This document shows, one piece after another, positions 36,901 to 49,014 of a stretch of DNA of 64,000 nt. This DNA is from Whalleya microplaca (taxonomy: Eukaryota; Ascomycota; Sordariomycetes; Xylariales; Xylariaceae): positions 124,001-188,000 of the forward strand of contig MU385727.1 of assembly GCA_022497155.1 (NCBI GenBank), read 5' to 3'. Each line of letters starts with the position of its first letter. The stretch's first letter is position 1. Under the pieces are notes generated by a model. That model saw only the letters and a list, made by a program, of their open reading frames with translations, made no database searches and was not told the origin of the DNA. Both the position numbers and the translations under genes were made by a program.

Positions 36901-37682
36901 ATAACGTCAAGTCTCTGCATGGGAAAGCGTGAGGACCGAAGGGAGATAAAGAGAATTTAAGGAGTTTTAGAGAGAGATTTTAGAGAGAAAGAACTGCGCC
37001 CCCGTCTTTCGTTTACCTTGGGTATTACTCGCCAACCCCCTTTTTGTGTTTTCCTCCCGCCACCCTTTTACGCACGCTCGTTTTTGCGGTCCACGAAACA
37101 CACGAAACCCGAAGAAGGCAGATAGAGAAGAAGAAGAAGAAGAAAAGGAAATTGAGTACTCGACACTCTTTTTTTCCTCATCTGCACGAATCAGTCAATC
37201 GTTTAGAATACCCGTCAATTGATCGACCTTGCGATTACGAGGAATCGAGCCATATTCGGTTTTTTGGCAGGCAAAGGGAATTCCAGAGTGGAAATCGTTG
37301 GATTCACCAATCAAAAGGCCTCAAGTCACCTGTGCCTGTGCTTGTGCCTGTGCCTGTGCCTGTGTTTAGGGTATTTAGTGAGGTGCAGACGCTATTTTTA
37401 CAGTGACTGCCCACGCTACCACCTGACCGACCGACGGCCTTCCCCGTCCCCTCAGCTTTAGGTTCGGTTCTATTGCTTGGTCAACAACACCAACGCTCTT
37501 CCAAACTTACCTGACCCTGACCCTGCGCGCACCTCTACCGCCGAGTCAACAATCGATCCCACCCACGTCACAACAATCCAATTTGCACCTGCTTGTGGCC
37601 GGCCACACCGATTCCATAATTACAAAATCCTGATATTAATTTTAATCGCGACAGTCGTCACAGTCGTTTGCTGTCGTATTCA
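36740..37682 (+). promoter_or_regulatory. Pyrimidine-rich FKS1 promoter and probable long 5' leader
   Basis: CT-rich tracts (for example around 36765-36800 and 36855-36895) are followed by A-rich and mixed DNA without a long frame, then by an imperfect hexanucleotide repeat GTGCCT at 37330-37362. The FKS1 start is at 37870, and a likely leader intron ends at 37826, so the transcript probably begins well upstream within this segment. Frames here, such as 37219-37461 and 37477-37686, are short and the latter starts with TTG. I treat them as leader, not genes. The exact start site is unknown. Confidence 0.45.
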
Positions 37683-37828
37683 ATGAGTCTGATTTGTAAG
37701 TCTCCATTGTATTATGGTGAATACGCGTCTAGCAACACCCAGACATTGTGCAAACTATTTTTCGGCCGTCATAGCTGACAGCTCGGATAACTTTGACTGA
37801 TCCTGGCTAACCTGCTTTCATTCCAGAA
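37683..37828 (+). promoter_or_regulatory. Leader intron (37696-37826) with splice-dependent uORF in FKS1 5' UTR
   Basis: A GTAAGT donor at 37696 and a pyrimidine-rich TTCCAG acceptor ending at 37826 define a plausible 131-nt intron in the leader. An ATG at 37683-37685 lies 13 nt before the donor. In spliced RNA it would read Met-Ser-Leu-Ile and then TAA, with the stop made by joining T|AA across the junction. In unspliced RNA the same ATG stays open for about 32 codons to a TGA. The FKS1 ATG follows 41 nt after the spliced stop. The sites are seen; use of the intron and any effect on translation are inferred. Confidence 0.5.
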
Positions 37829-37869
37829 AAAACACCATCTGCACTTAACACACTCCCTGATCCGTCCAA

Positions 37870-40800
37870 ATGTCGGGTTATCCAGGTGGTGGTGGCGCTG
37901 CCGGCGGTGGCGGTGGTCATCATGACTATGATGGCTACGGTCAACACGGCGACTCGTACTACCAAGATGAACATAATAGCCAATACTACGACAACGGCTA
38001 CGATGCCAGTGGTCAGCATCATGCCAATGATGGATACTACGACGAATCGTGAGTTTCCGCATGCTAGCGACCCGTGATATGCTCAACAGTTTCTAACAAT
38101 TCTGACAGCGGTTATTATAATGCCGACGCTAATAATCCCTACCATCAAGACGGTGGTTACTACGATGGACACGACCAGGGCGACTATTATGACGACGGCA
38201 ACGGCTACTATGATCAGTATGGCCAGAGCGGCTATGGAAATGGCCGACGTCGAGGCGACTCGGAGGAAGATTCTGAGACGTTTAGCGATTTCACCATGAG
38301 ATCCGACATGGCTCGCGCTACTGATATGGATTATTACGGTCGTGGCGATGAGAGATACAACAGCTATAACGAGGGGGCAGCGGGTGCCAGAGGCTACCGA
38401 CCGCCGTCCTCCCAAATTTCCTACGGCGGTAATCGATCTTCCGGTGCTTCTACCCCCAACTACGGCATGGACTATGGCAATGTCCTCCCAAGTGGCCAGA
38501 GATCCCGCGAGCCTTATCCCGCATGGACTTCGGATGCACAGATTCCCTTATCCAAGGAGGAAGTGGAAGACATATTCGTGGATCTCGCCAACAAATTCGG
38601 CTTCCAGCGTGACAGCATGAGAAACATGTATGATCACCTCATGGTTCTGCTGGATTCTAGGGCCTCTCGGATGACTCCCAACCAAGCTCTCCTGTCCCTC
38701 CACGCTGACTACATTGGTGGTGACAATGCCAACTACCGGAAATGGTACTTCGCCGCCCATCTCGACCTCGATGACGCTGTCGGTTTTGCAAACATGGGCA
38801 AGAAGGCCCGCAAGTCCAAGAAGAAGGCCAAGGCCAAGAAGGGTGAGCAACCTGAAGACCAGGTCCTCGAGGATCTTGAGGGCGATGATAGTCTGGAAGC
38901 TGCCGAGTACCGATGGAAGACTCGGATGAACCGCATGTCTCAACACGACCGAGTTCGTCAGATTGCTCTGTACCTTCTCTGCTGGGGCGAAGCAAACCAG
39001 GTCCGTTTCATGCCTGAGTGTCTCTGCTTCGTTTTCAAGTGTGCCGATGACTATCTCAACTCACCTGCCTGCCAAAACCTGGTTGAACCTGTCGAGGAGG
39101 GCACATTCCTGAACAACGTGATCACCCCGCTGTACCAGTACTGCAGAGACCAGGGATACGAGATCTCGGACGGTAAATATGTCCGTCGGGAACGAGACCA
39201 CAATCAAATTATTGGTTATGATGACTGTAACCAACTCTTCTGGTACCCCGAGGGTATTGAGCGTATTGTTATGGGCGATAAGAGCAAATTAGTCGATGTG
39301 CCTCCGGCTGAACGCTATCTGAAGCTCAAGGACGTCAACTGGAAGAAATGCTTCTTCAAGACTTACAGGGAGACTCGGTCTTGGTTCCACATGCTTGTTA
39401 ACTTCAACCGCATCTGGGTTATCCATTTGACCATGTTCTGGTTCTACACTTCTCACAACGTACCTGAGCTCCTCGTCGGACAGGCCTACGAACAACAAGT
39501 CAACCAGCAGCCCCCAACATCTACCCAGTGGTCAATTGTGGGTGCTGGTGGTGCCCTCGCTGCTTTGATCCAGATTATGGCTACTTGCGCTGAGTGGGCA
39601 TACGTTCCACGTCGGTGGGCCGGCGCTCAGCATCTCAGCAAGAAGCTCATGTTCCTCATCGTTGTATTCGTCATCAACCTGGGTCCCAGTGTCTACGTCT
39701 TTGGCTTTCCCGATCAACAGGATACGCAGCCTGCTCTAATTCTGGGTATCGTCCAGTTTTTCATCGCGCTCATCACCTTCATCTTCTTCTCGGTTATGCC
39801 TCTCGGCGGTCTCTTTGGTAGCTATCTCACCAAGAACTCGCGCCAGTACGTAGCCAGCCAGACTTTCACCGCAAGTTGGCCACATCTGAAGGGCAATGAC
39901 CGGGCTCTGTCGTATTTCCTTTGGATTACCGTTTTCGGTGCCAAGTTCGGAGAATCGTACGTCTACTTGACATTGTCTTTCCGAGACCCTGTTCGTTACC
40001 TTATGATCATGGACGTATCGTCCTGTCTGGGAGATGCTCAGTTTGGGACTTTTGCCAATAAGCTCTGTGCAAACCAACCGATCGTCGTCTTGATTCTGAT
40101 GGCTTTCACTGATTTGATACTCTTCTTCCTCGACACTTTCATGTGGTACGTCCTGCTCAATACGGTTTTCTCCATCGCAAGATCATTCTATCTCGGTTCG
40201 TCTATCTGGACTCCCTGGAGGAACATCTTCTCCCGGCTACCTAAGCGAATTTACTCCAAGATCTTGGCCACTACCGATATGGAGATCAAATACAAGCCCA
40301 AGGTCTTGATTTCCCAGATCTGGAACGCTATCGTCATTTCTATGTATCGCGAACATCTTCTTGCTATCGACCATGTCCAGAAGCTTCTCTACCACCAGGT
40401 TCCCTCTGAGCAAGAAGGCAAGCGTACACTTCGTGCGCCGACCTTCTTCGTCTCCCAGGAAGATCACTCTTTCAAGACGGAATTTTTCCCAACCTACAGT
40501 GAAGCAGAGCGTCGTATCTCCTTCTTTGCGCAGTCGCTCTCTACACCGATTCCTGAGCCTCTGCCGGTCGACAACATGCCCACTTTCACAGTCTTGATTC
40601 CTCACTACAGTGAAAAGATTCTCCTTACTCTCAGAGAAATCATTCGCGAAGATGAACCCTACTCCCGCGTCACCCAGCTCGAGTATCTCAAGCAGCTTCA
40701 CCCTCATGAGTGGGATTGCTTCGTCAAGGATACCAAGATCCTGGCTGATGAGACCTCCCAATTCAACGGTGATGACGAGAAGGGCGAAAAGGACACTGCG

Positions 40801-43800
40801 AAGAGCAAGATCGATGACCTGCCTTTCTACTGTATTGGTTTCAAGTCTTCTGCCCCCGAATACACTCTCAGGACACGAATTTGGGCGTCCCTCCGCTCCC
40901 AGACTTTGTACCGTACTATTTCTGGTTTTATGAACTACAGCCGTGCCATCAAGCTGCTGTATCGCGTGGAGAACCCTGAAGTCGTTCAGATGTTTGGTGG
41001 TAACTCTGACAAGCTGGAGCGTGAGCTAGAGAGAATGGCCCGCCGCAAGTTCAAGATTTGCGTGTCAATGCAACGGTATGCCAAGTTCAAGAAGGAAGAA
41101 ATGGAGAACGCCGAATTTCTCTTGAGGGCCTATCCAGATCTTCAGATCGCTTATCTTGACGAGGAACCTCCCTTGGTTGAAGGCGAGGAGCCACGCATCT
41201 ACTCTGCCTTGGTTGATGGTCATTCTGAACTGATGGAGAATGGAATGCGCCGACCAAAGTTCCGGATTCAGCTTTCTGGCAACCCTGTGCTTGGTGATGG
41301 CAAGTCTGACAACCAAAACCACTCGATTATCTTCTACCGCGGAGAGTATATTCAACTTATCGACGCTAACCAGGACAACTATCTTGAGGAATGTCTGAAG
41401 ATCCGCTCTGTCCTGGCCGAGTTCGAGGAGATGAAGACTGACAATGTTTCGCCCTACACTCCCGGGGTCAAGAACGAGACTGCTGCTCCTGTTGCTATCT
41501 TGGGTGCTCGTGAATATATCTTCTCGGAGAACATCGGTATTCTCGGTGACGTCGCTGCCGGTAAGGAACAGACTTTTGGTACCCTTTTCGCAAGAACTTT
41601 GTCGCAGATTGGCGGTAAGCTCCACTATGGTCACCCGGATTTCCTCAATGGTATTTTCATGACTACCCGTGGTGGTGTGTCGAAAGCGCAGAAGGGTCTT
41701 CATCTGAACGAAGATATTTACGCTGGTATGACTGCCCTTCTTCGTGGTGGCCGAATCAAGCACTGCGAATACTATCAGTGTGGTAAGGGTCGTGATCTTG
41801 GTTTTGGATCTATTCTCAACTTCACCACCAAGATTGGTACGGGTATGGGTGAGCAAATGCTCTCCCGCGAATACTACTATCTCGGCACACAACTACCTCT
41901 CGACCGTTTCTTGTCGTTCTACTATGCGCACGCTGGATTCCATTTGAACAACATTTTCATCATGTTGTCTGTGCAGATGTTCATGATCGTGTTAATCAAC
42001 ATTGGTGCTCTTCGAAACCAGACCATTGCTTGCGAATACAATCGGAATGTCCCTATCACGGACCCCTTGTTTCCCACCGGTTGCGCCAACACTGATGCTC
42101 TCATGGACTGGGTGTACCGCAGTGTCATCTCTATCTTCGTCGTCTTCTTCCTGGCCTTCGTTCCCCTGGTTGTACAGGAGCTTACTGAGCGTGGCGTGCT
42201 GCGTGCTGCGACAAGATTGGCCAAACAGTTCTGTTCCTTCTCGCCTTTCTTCGAGGTCTTCGTCTGTCAAATCTACGCCAACTCTGTCACCCAGGATCTT
42301 TCTTTCGGTGGTGCGCGATATATCGGAACTGGTCGTGGTTTTGCCACCGCCCGTATCCCCTTCGGTGTGCTCTATTCGCGATTTGCCGGTCCTTCCATCT
42401 ACATGGGTTCGCGTCTACTGATAATGTTACTATTCGCGACCTTGACTGTCTGGCAGGCGGCCTTGGTTTACTTCTGGGTATCTCTGCTCGCTCTCGTCAT
42501 CTCGCCGTTCCTTTACAACCCTCATCAATTCGCCTGGAACGACTTCTTCATCGACTACCGCGATTATCTCCGCTGGTTGTCGCGTGGTAACTCATTGTCT
42601 CACTCGTCTTCGTGGATCTCGTTCTGTCGTCTCTCTCGTACGAGAATTACTGGTTACAAGCGAAAGATTCTAGGTGATCCCTCGGGTAAAATGTCGGCCG
42701 ACGTTCCTCGCGCTGCCATCACTAACCTCTTCTTCGGCGAGATCATCGCACCTCTTCTTCTGGTCGCCGCCACAGTGATCCCTTACCTGTTCATCAACGC
42801 CCAGACTGGTGTCAAGGCCAACGACTCTTCTGCCAAAGCCACCTCGTCCTTGATCCGACTCGCCATCGTCGCATTTGCACCTATTGGTATCAATGCCGGC
42901 GTTCTCGGCGGTCTGTTTGCCATGGCTTGCTGCATGGGTCCAGTACTTAGTATGTGCTGTAAGAAGTTTGGTAGTGTTCTGGCCGCAATTGGTCACGCCG
43001 TCGCCGTCATCATGTTACTCGTGTTTTTCGAGGTCATGTTCTTCCTCGAGGGCTTCGACTTCACCAAGACCCTCTTGGGAATGATTGCTGTGATAGCGAT
43101 CCAACGCTTCATCTTGAAGTTCATCATCTCACTCGCCCTCACTCGTGAGTTTAAGACAGATCAAGCCAATATTGCGTTCTGGACGGGCAAGTGGTATTCT
43201 ATGGGTTGGCACTCGGTCTCCCAGCCAGCACGTGAATATCTCTGCAAGATCACCGAGTTGAGCATGTTCGCCGCCGACTTTATTCTCGGCCACTTCCTCC
43301 TGTTTTTCATGCTTCCCGTCATCATCATCCCACAGGTTGACAAGCTGCATTCCATGATGTTGTTCTGGCTGCGACCAAGGTATGTTCCAAGATCCATTAT
43401 CAGTTCTCTGTCGTTTGTACGATAGCTAATCTGTCATTCTAGTCGCCAAATCCGTCCGCCTATCTACTCGATGAAGCAGTCGAAGCTTAGAAGGAGACGT
43501 GTGGTCCGATACGCCATACTCTACTTCTCCATGCTCGTGCTGTTTGTGGCGCTGATTGTCGGACCTGTGATCGCGGGCAAGCACATCCCTGCGGACATGA
43601 CCAAGTCGATATCCGACAAGCTGCCGTTCCCACTGGCTCAGCCGGCGAACCAGGACCACAACGACACGCGGAATCGCACGCAGACAGGAACCGGCTCTCC
43701 AGGATACTCTGGACCCGGTCTGGCATCGATGACGTCGGCACAGGCTGCCCAGGCGACGCAATCATCGTCCAGCAAAGACAACAAAATGAAATTTAGATTT

Positions 43801-43806
43801 GTCTAA
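37870..43806 (+). CDS. fks1: 1,3-beta-D-glucan synthase catalytic subunit
   Basis: Exons 37870..38048, 38109..43379, 43443..43806, 1,937 aa, the usual length. This GT48 plasma-membrane enzyme polymerises UDP-glucose into wall beta-1,3-glucan under Rho1 control and is the echinocandin target. The first 160 residues are a Gly/Tyr/Asp/His-rich cytosolic tail. Around residues 205-480 is the FKS1 N-terminal domain ([24 protein letters not shown] region), then a first helix cluster (about 490-770), the large cytosolic catalytic domain (about 800-1390, including [22 protein letters not shown] and NEDIYAGM motifs), and a C-terminal helix cluster. Hot-spot region 1 reads YLTLSFRDP at 39964-39990 (Tyr about residue 679). 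Hot-spot region 2 reads [10 protein letters not shown]. The first and last introns are 60 and 63 nt; junction codons TC|C and AG|T restore the frame. Highly expressed-type C-ending codons. Confidence 0.97.
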
Positions 43807-46800
43807 GGGACACATTTTATAGCTACCGGCGTTTGTATCATAAGTTAGGCTCCTCGCACCTGGCTATCTGACCAATTGGGAATTGGGACGGATACTAGTG
43901 TGTTCAAGATTGCTTGGAGTGTTGTGTATTGATTAAAGAGGGCCGGCATAGCACGTGGTTTTTCTTTCCTTCTTTGTAATGTCGCGGGCATAAATCTCAG
44001 ATGGTTTTTCTCATTCTATCAAGGGAAAACGAAATGGTGTTCAATAATGATAAGGGCTTTTGCTTGCTTGCATTTACTATAATGAAGAACATAATCCGTG
44101 AAGTGCTCATAGATGTGATTGACAAGTAATGGATGCCGTAAGACAACATGATATAGGCGTAGTTTGTAAGAGCCGTAGATCGCATTACGGGAGTCTCATC
44201 AAGACGTTGTTAAGCAAACTCTAGTTCTCGTAAATTGTAGTCGTACAGGTTATAAGGTATCCTTGTGCCTCTTACGGAGGAGCTGTATTATAAGAGATGG
44301 ACACCTACACGGTGGTTTAGGCTGAGTCAAGATTGTAATTAACTCGGCCGAGACCTCATATTGAATTGATACAGGGTTGGCACGTAGCACTCTATTGTAG
44401 CTGTCCTTGTGCACTTTATATACAGTGATCTTGTATCCACGAGAGGCTCTCGTTGGATTGAATCGATTACAACTCTGGGCTGCGTGTAAGGAAGGATGGC
44501 CAATAGGTCCCAAACTCCTCCAGTAGGAAGCTATCTGTGATATACAAAGTTTTTTGTTAGGAATCAGGCATGCAAGTTTATAACTGTTACTAGATATAAT
44601 TTATAGTACGAAATATGTAAGTGCTTAGTTAGCTACCCTCCCATGATATGATGTTTACCATTACATAGCATAATCTCTTCTTGAAGTAACACTTTTTCTT
44701 TCATTTTCTCGGCCATAATGTTTTCTTTTGTCACGCGAAACGTTGGCTCTGTCTCGAAAGAGATACTCTAACCGTCCTATATGCCATAGAGGCGATATTG
44801 TGTACGTAGGTAGATAGCACTCGGATGTAAACAAGCTCATCATCATCATCTCGGTCTTAATGGTAGCCATTGAAACAAAGAAAAGAAAATTCATGGAAGA
44901 TACGACAATTATACGGAACATAGAAAATCTGAAGCTCAATCTGATAATAGGTTTGCGTGTTATAATTGTATTATAGTAGTTTGTTGTTGTTATTATTATC
45001 AAACCAGTTACGACTATAACTCACCAATACAATATTGTTCGAGCTATGGCCATTTGATTGCGTGGAGAGGCTCGCTGCCTGGTATAATAGTGTTGTGTTA
45101 TTAGGTAAATCTGGTTGTGTTGAGTCAATGGTTAGCTTGTTCGGTGGGTATTTATAGGAAGCACAGACGATATGGCACAAGCCCTAGCGGGCATTATTTA
45201 TATTGTTGTTGTGTTCCTCGCTTTGAAGTACCTTGGCGACTTTCTTACTAAAGTAGCGTCGAATGAACAATAGTCTATTTTTACTGCGTAATCTCTCTCA
45301 CGCGTCCTGGCGTCATGGCATTACAAATTGGAACCTCGGGGGTTTTGCCATGACAAAAACTTTATACAGGGAATCGAGATCCTTTTTCTCAAGTCAGTGA
45401 CAACCTTATGCATATGCAGTATGAACACATAAGTCGTCCGGACCCCTGCCGCCCTGCTGCTCGTCTGCCCTGCTGGACGTCAGAGACGAAAAAAAGCGAA
45501 AAGCGAGAATGGAAACGGACCGCCACAACTTGATGCAAGGAGAGTTTCCATCGAAACTTTGTGTATGTGTAAACGCACTCGCGATCGTGATATTTTCTAA
45601 TTGCATGTTATTGCGTCATTGCTCTCTGACGGATCGGATTCGGGCAGCCTCGGTATGTATCTGGTTATGTATGTACGTATGTGCGTGTATTGTATGTATG
45701 TATGTATGCACTACCCATAAAGAGCATTAGTTGCATACCAGTGCCTGCCTACCTTTATTAGGCCTGGTATGTGTTTATAATCGGTATCTGGTTGCCACTA
45801 GGCTGGCCCTATGTACGGAACATACCTGGTATGCATCAGGTGAGGCTGCACTTGTGCCGCCGCTGCCTTCCACATACAGACAATGTGACAGCCAGACTGC
45901 GACTGACACTAACAGACCACTACGTAACTGCCATACCATTAGTGTGGTAGCGCTCGGACCCGCGCGTTAGGCAGTCCTGGTAGTCAGCGGTAGTCAGGGT
46001 ACGCAATACATAGTCGAATCGTTAGCCTTTTCTTAGTCACTCTGTCACTCACTCGCTTGGCCCACTCACTTACACACCTTTTTTACATCTGTGTATGCGT
46101 AGTAGCGTAAGAGGCAGAAAGGTCAAGAAAGTTCGCTCCCACGCTTCTCCTCACGGTCAAGAGTGCCAAGTTGCGAGGGCCTACCTTGGCCGCTCCTCTT
46201 GTCAGGGCAAGTCAGGCAATTATCCAATTTTCATATCGTCGCTTTTTCTTGGTGCTTGGGGCAGCAGGGCGGCGGCAGGGCGGCAAGGGCGACTTATACG
46301 AATACTTCGCTCGGTCTAAGATCAGCATCGTACATACATCTGACCGCTTACTACAGGATCAATGAACCAAACCAGTTAGTATACTGGTCGAAACACCGGG
46401 TCGGCAGGTTTGAGTTTGGTCTTCATCGGGTTCCTGGAACACCCGAACCGCGACCCAGCCGCTGGCTGGCCAAACATAGGCCACCACCAGCTCGCATGCG
46501 GCGAAAACGAATACTACCCAGTGTGCACGATCGTCATGAGCCGAGATTGCTTGGCTCTCATCCTTGTCCCGTTTGAGGAATCCTGGGCTGCTATGGCCTG
46601 CTAGTTGCCGCCAAGCACAGCCGCCGATCCACATCTCCGTTGACTTGAACCCACCGCCGACTGCAGTCCGGTCCGTCATCAGCGACATTCAACATTACTA
46701 CACCTCCGAGCGGGTGGAAACGCTGTGGGGGCCTATGACACAATGTCATCCTTCACCCATGCCGGTTGGCCTCCATAACTCCTCCACCACTCCAAAATTT

Positions 46801-47080
46801 CTTCATCCCACTATCGTCTTATCGGCTACCGACTCCGCAGGCTCCGTACGTAATTCGACCATGCCTGCGATACCCCCTCCACAAACTCTCCAGAGTGGGC
46901 ACCAGACTTTTCTTGCACCCTTTGCCCTTTGCAGCCTGTGCAGCCTTTGCAGCCCCGTGGGCGCCCCTTCGGAGCCCTTGGGACTCTCCTTCGCTCAGGC
47001 CAAACCCACACATCCATGGCCGCAATGATGACATTCTGTCGGTCTTTGCTCGGTCACACCCACGCACCCACCTTTAAGTT
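43807..47080. other. Intergenic region between fks1 and the sugar transporter
   Basis: About 3.3 kb. It contains the fks1 3' end, AT-rich DNA (44,000-45,400) with A/T runs, and ATGT microsatellites near 45665-45710. From 46,100 to 47,030 the DNA is more GC-rich with several overlapping frames on both strands (46163-46576, 46564-47028 and others). None is recognised and none dominates, so I do not call a gene. Confidence 0.5.
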
Positions 47081-47331
47081 GGATCCCCCAGTTGGGTCCC
47101 CCAGTTGAGCAGAGACCCAGGACCCTTCATCTGCATACACGCAACCTGGCAACAAGATTCGCAGATCCGGAGGTATGTGGTCTCTGGCTCAACAAATGGA
47201 TTATATATAGGGGGAACGGGAACCCCTTGTGTCTGTGCCCGTCTGATCTAGACTTCTTCTCCCCCATTCCAATCCTATCTTATTTCCCCCAGAGTCATTC
47301 CCCAGAGTGAGCTCTTCCGATCTAACACACC
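47081..47331 (+). promoter_or_regulatory. Sugar-transporter promoter with four CCCCAG motifs and a TATA box
   Basis: CCCCAG occurs at 47086-47091, 47099-47104, 47087+200 region 47287-47292, and 47300-47305. It fits the SYGGRG-type site (reverse strand CYCCRS) of the CreA/CRE-1/Mig1 carbon-catabolite repressor family. The first two sit in a direct repeat (TCCCCCAGTTG twice). A TATATATA box lies at 47202-47209, about 120 bp before the start codon. Glucose repression of a sugar transporter through such paired sites is common in fungi. Here it is an inference from the motifs. Confidence 0.5.
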
Positions 47332-49014
47332 ATGGGACACAGAGACAACGATAATGGCGTGCCCACATATTGGGGCACGTCCGGCAAAACATTGCAAAGA
47401 TTGATTACGGCCGTAGCCACAACCGACTTTCTTCTATTCGGCTATGACCAGGGCGTTATGTCCGGTATCGTCTCGGCCCCGGCCTTCACCAGTGATTTCC
47501 CCGAGGTCGACGGCAACAGCACCTACGAAGGTTTTGTTGTATCTATCTACGCCGTCGGCTGCTTCCTTGGCGCCTGTTTTATCCTCACCTTTGGGGACCA
47601 CCTCGGTCGCCGCAAGTCCATCTTCCTCGGTGCTTCTGTCATGATTGTCGGTGTCATCATTCAAATCGCATCTGTACCGCCTGGCCCGGGAGCAACGGCA
47701 CAATTCATTATAGGACGCTGCATCACCGGCATAGGGAACGGTATCAATACTTCCACGGTGCCTACTTATCAAGCAGAGTAAGCATTTGCACCCCAGTATC
47801 GTATAAACCTCTGTATTTTGCTAACCTTCGCTTTTTTCGTGATTTATAGGTGTAGTTCGTCTCATAACCGAGGAAAACTCATCTGCATTGAAGGCGGAAA
47901 CGTTGCAATCGGCACTTTGATCGCGTATTGGATCGACTACGGCTGTACCTACGGACCCCATCCTTTCGTATGGCGATTCCCAATTGCCTTCCAATGCGCG
48001 TTCGCCATCGTGGTCCTCATTCTTATGACTAAACTTCCGGAAAGCCCTCGATGGTTGCTTACCAAGGACAGAAATGAGGATGCAGCCACCGTTTTGGCAT
48101 CTCTCAACAATGAACGCCGCGATGATCCCGCCGTCATGTCTCAAATGGCCGCCATCGTGGACGCTATCCGAATGTCTGGTCACGCCGGTGGTGTCACGCC
48201 CATGAAGGATCTGTTTACCAATGGCCCCACTCAACACTTCCGCCGTCTCCTGCTTGGTGCCTCGTCTCAGATGATGCAGCAGCTATCGGGATGCAATGCT
48301 GTTATCTATTACTTCCCTATCTTGTTCCAAAAGTCGATTGGAACGACGCACAACATGGCACTACTTCTTGGCGGTATTAACATGATCGTCTATTCCCTCT
48401 TCGCCACGACCTCGTGGTTCGCCGTCGAACGTGTGGGCCGCCGCAAGCTTTTCCTCATTGGCACTGTAGGCCAATGCTTGTCTATGGTCCTGACATTTGG
48501 TGCTTTGATCCCCGGGTCTACGGAGTCGGCCAAGGGCGCCGGTGTCGGTCTCTTCACTTACATCGCCTTCTTCGGTGCGACCTGGCTGCCGCTACCGTGG
48601 TTGTACCCTGCCGAGATCAACCCTCTGAAGACTCGCGCTAAGGCAAACGCTACGTCGACCGTCAGCAATTGGCTCTGGAACTTCTTCATCGTCATGATTA
48701 CCCCTGTGCTCCTGAGCGGCACGGGAACCATGGGCTGGGGAACATACCTATTTTTCGCTATCCTGAACGCTATGTTCTTCCCCGTCATCTACTTCTTGTA
48801 CCCAGAGACGGCCGGCCGTACCCTTGAAGAGATTGATGTCATTTTCGTCAAGGGTTTCGCCGAGAATATCAGCTATGTGCACGCGGCTAAGCAACTGCCT
48901 CGCCTTTCCGACCACGAAGTCCAAGAGAAGGCTCGCGAGTATGGCTACAACCTCTCGGATGAAGAAGCTAGAGTGAGCTTAGAGGAGAAGGGCGGCAGCT
49001 CTACTTCCGATTAA
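47332..49014 (+). CDS. MFS sugar transporter (sugar porter family)
   Basis: Exons 47332..47777 and 47850..49014, 536 aa, typical of the 12-helix sugar porter family, which moves hexoses, pentoses or polyols with protons across the plasma membrane. Signatures: FGYDQGVMSG in helix 1; the loop 2-3 motif GDHLGRRKS; GRCITGIGNGINTSTVPTYQAE, spanning the intron; PESPRWL before the central loop; QQLSGCNAVIYY in helix 7 (substrate site); GRRKLFLIG; and the PETAGRTLEEID motif after helix 12. The 72-nt intron has a GTAAGC donor, and the GA|G junction gives Glu-Cys-Ser-Ser. The start ATG is preceded by ACACACC. The substrate cannot be set from sequence alone; the overall pattern resembles STL1-like and other fungal monosaccharide/polyol carriers. 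The next gene follows 0.9 kb downstream on the same strand. Confidence 0.93.

Noticed and set aside
37477..37686. 69-codon frame in the FKS1 leader
   Set aside because: It starts with TTG and sits in likely 5' UTR; no reason to call a protein.
41065..41892. Antisense 275-codon frame inside FKS1
   Set aside because: It is a shadow of the strongly biased FKS1 codons, with no independent support.
46163..47028. Cluster of 100-150-codon plus-strand frames upstream of the sugar transporter
   Set aside because: Several overlapping frames of equal quality and no domains; explained by locally higher GC.
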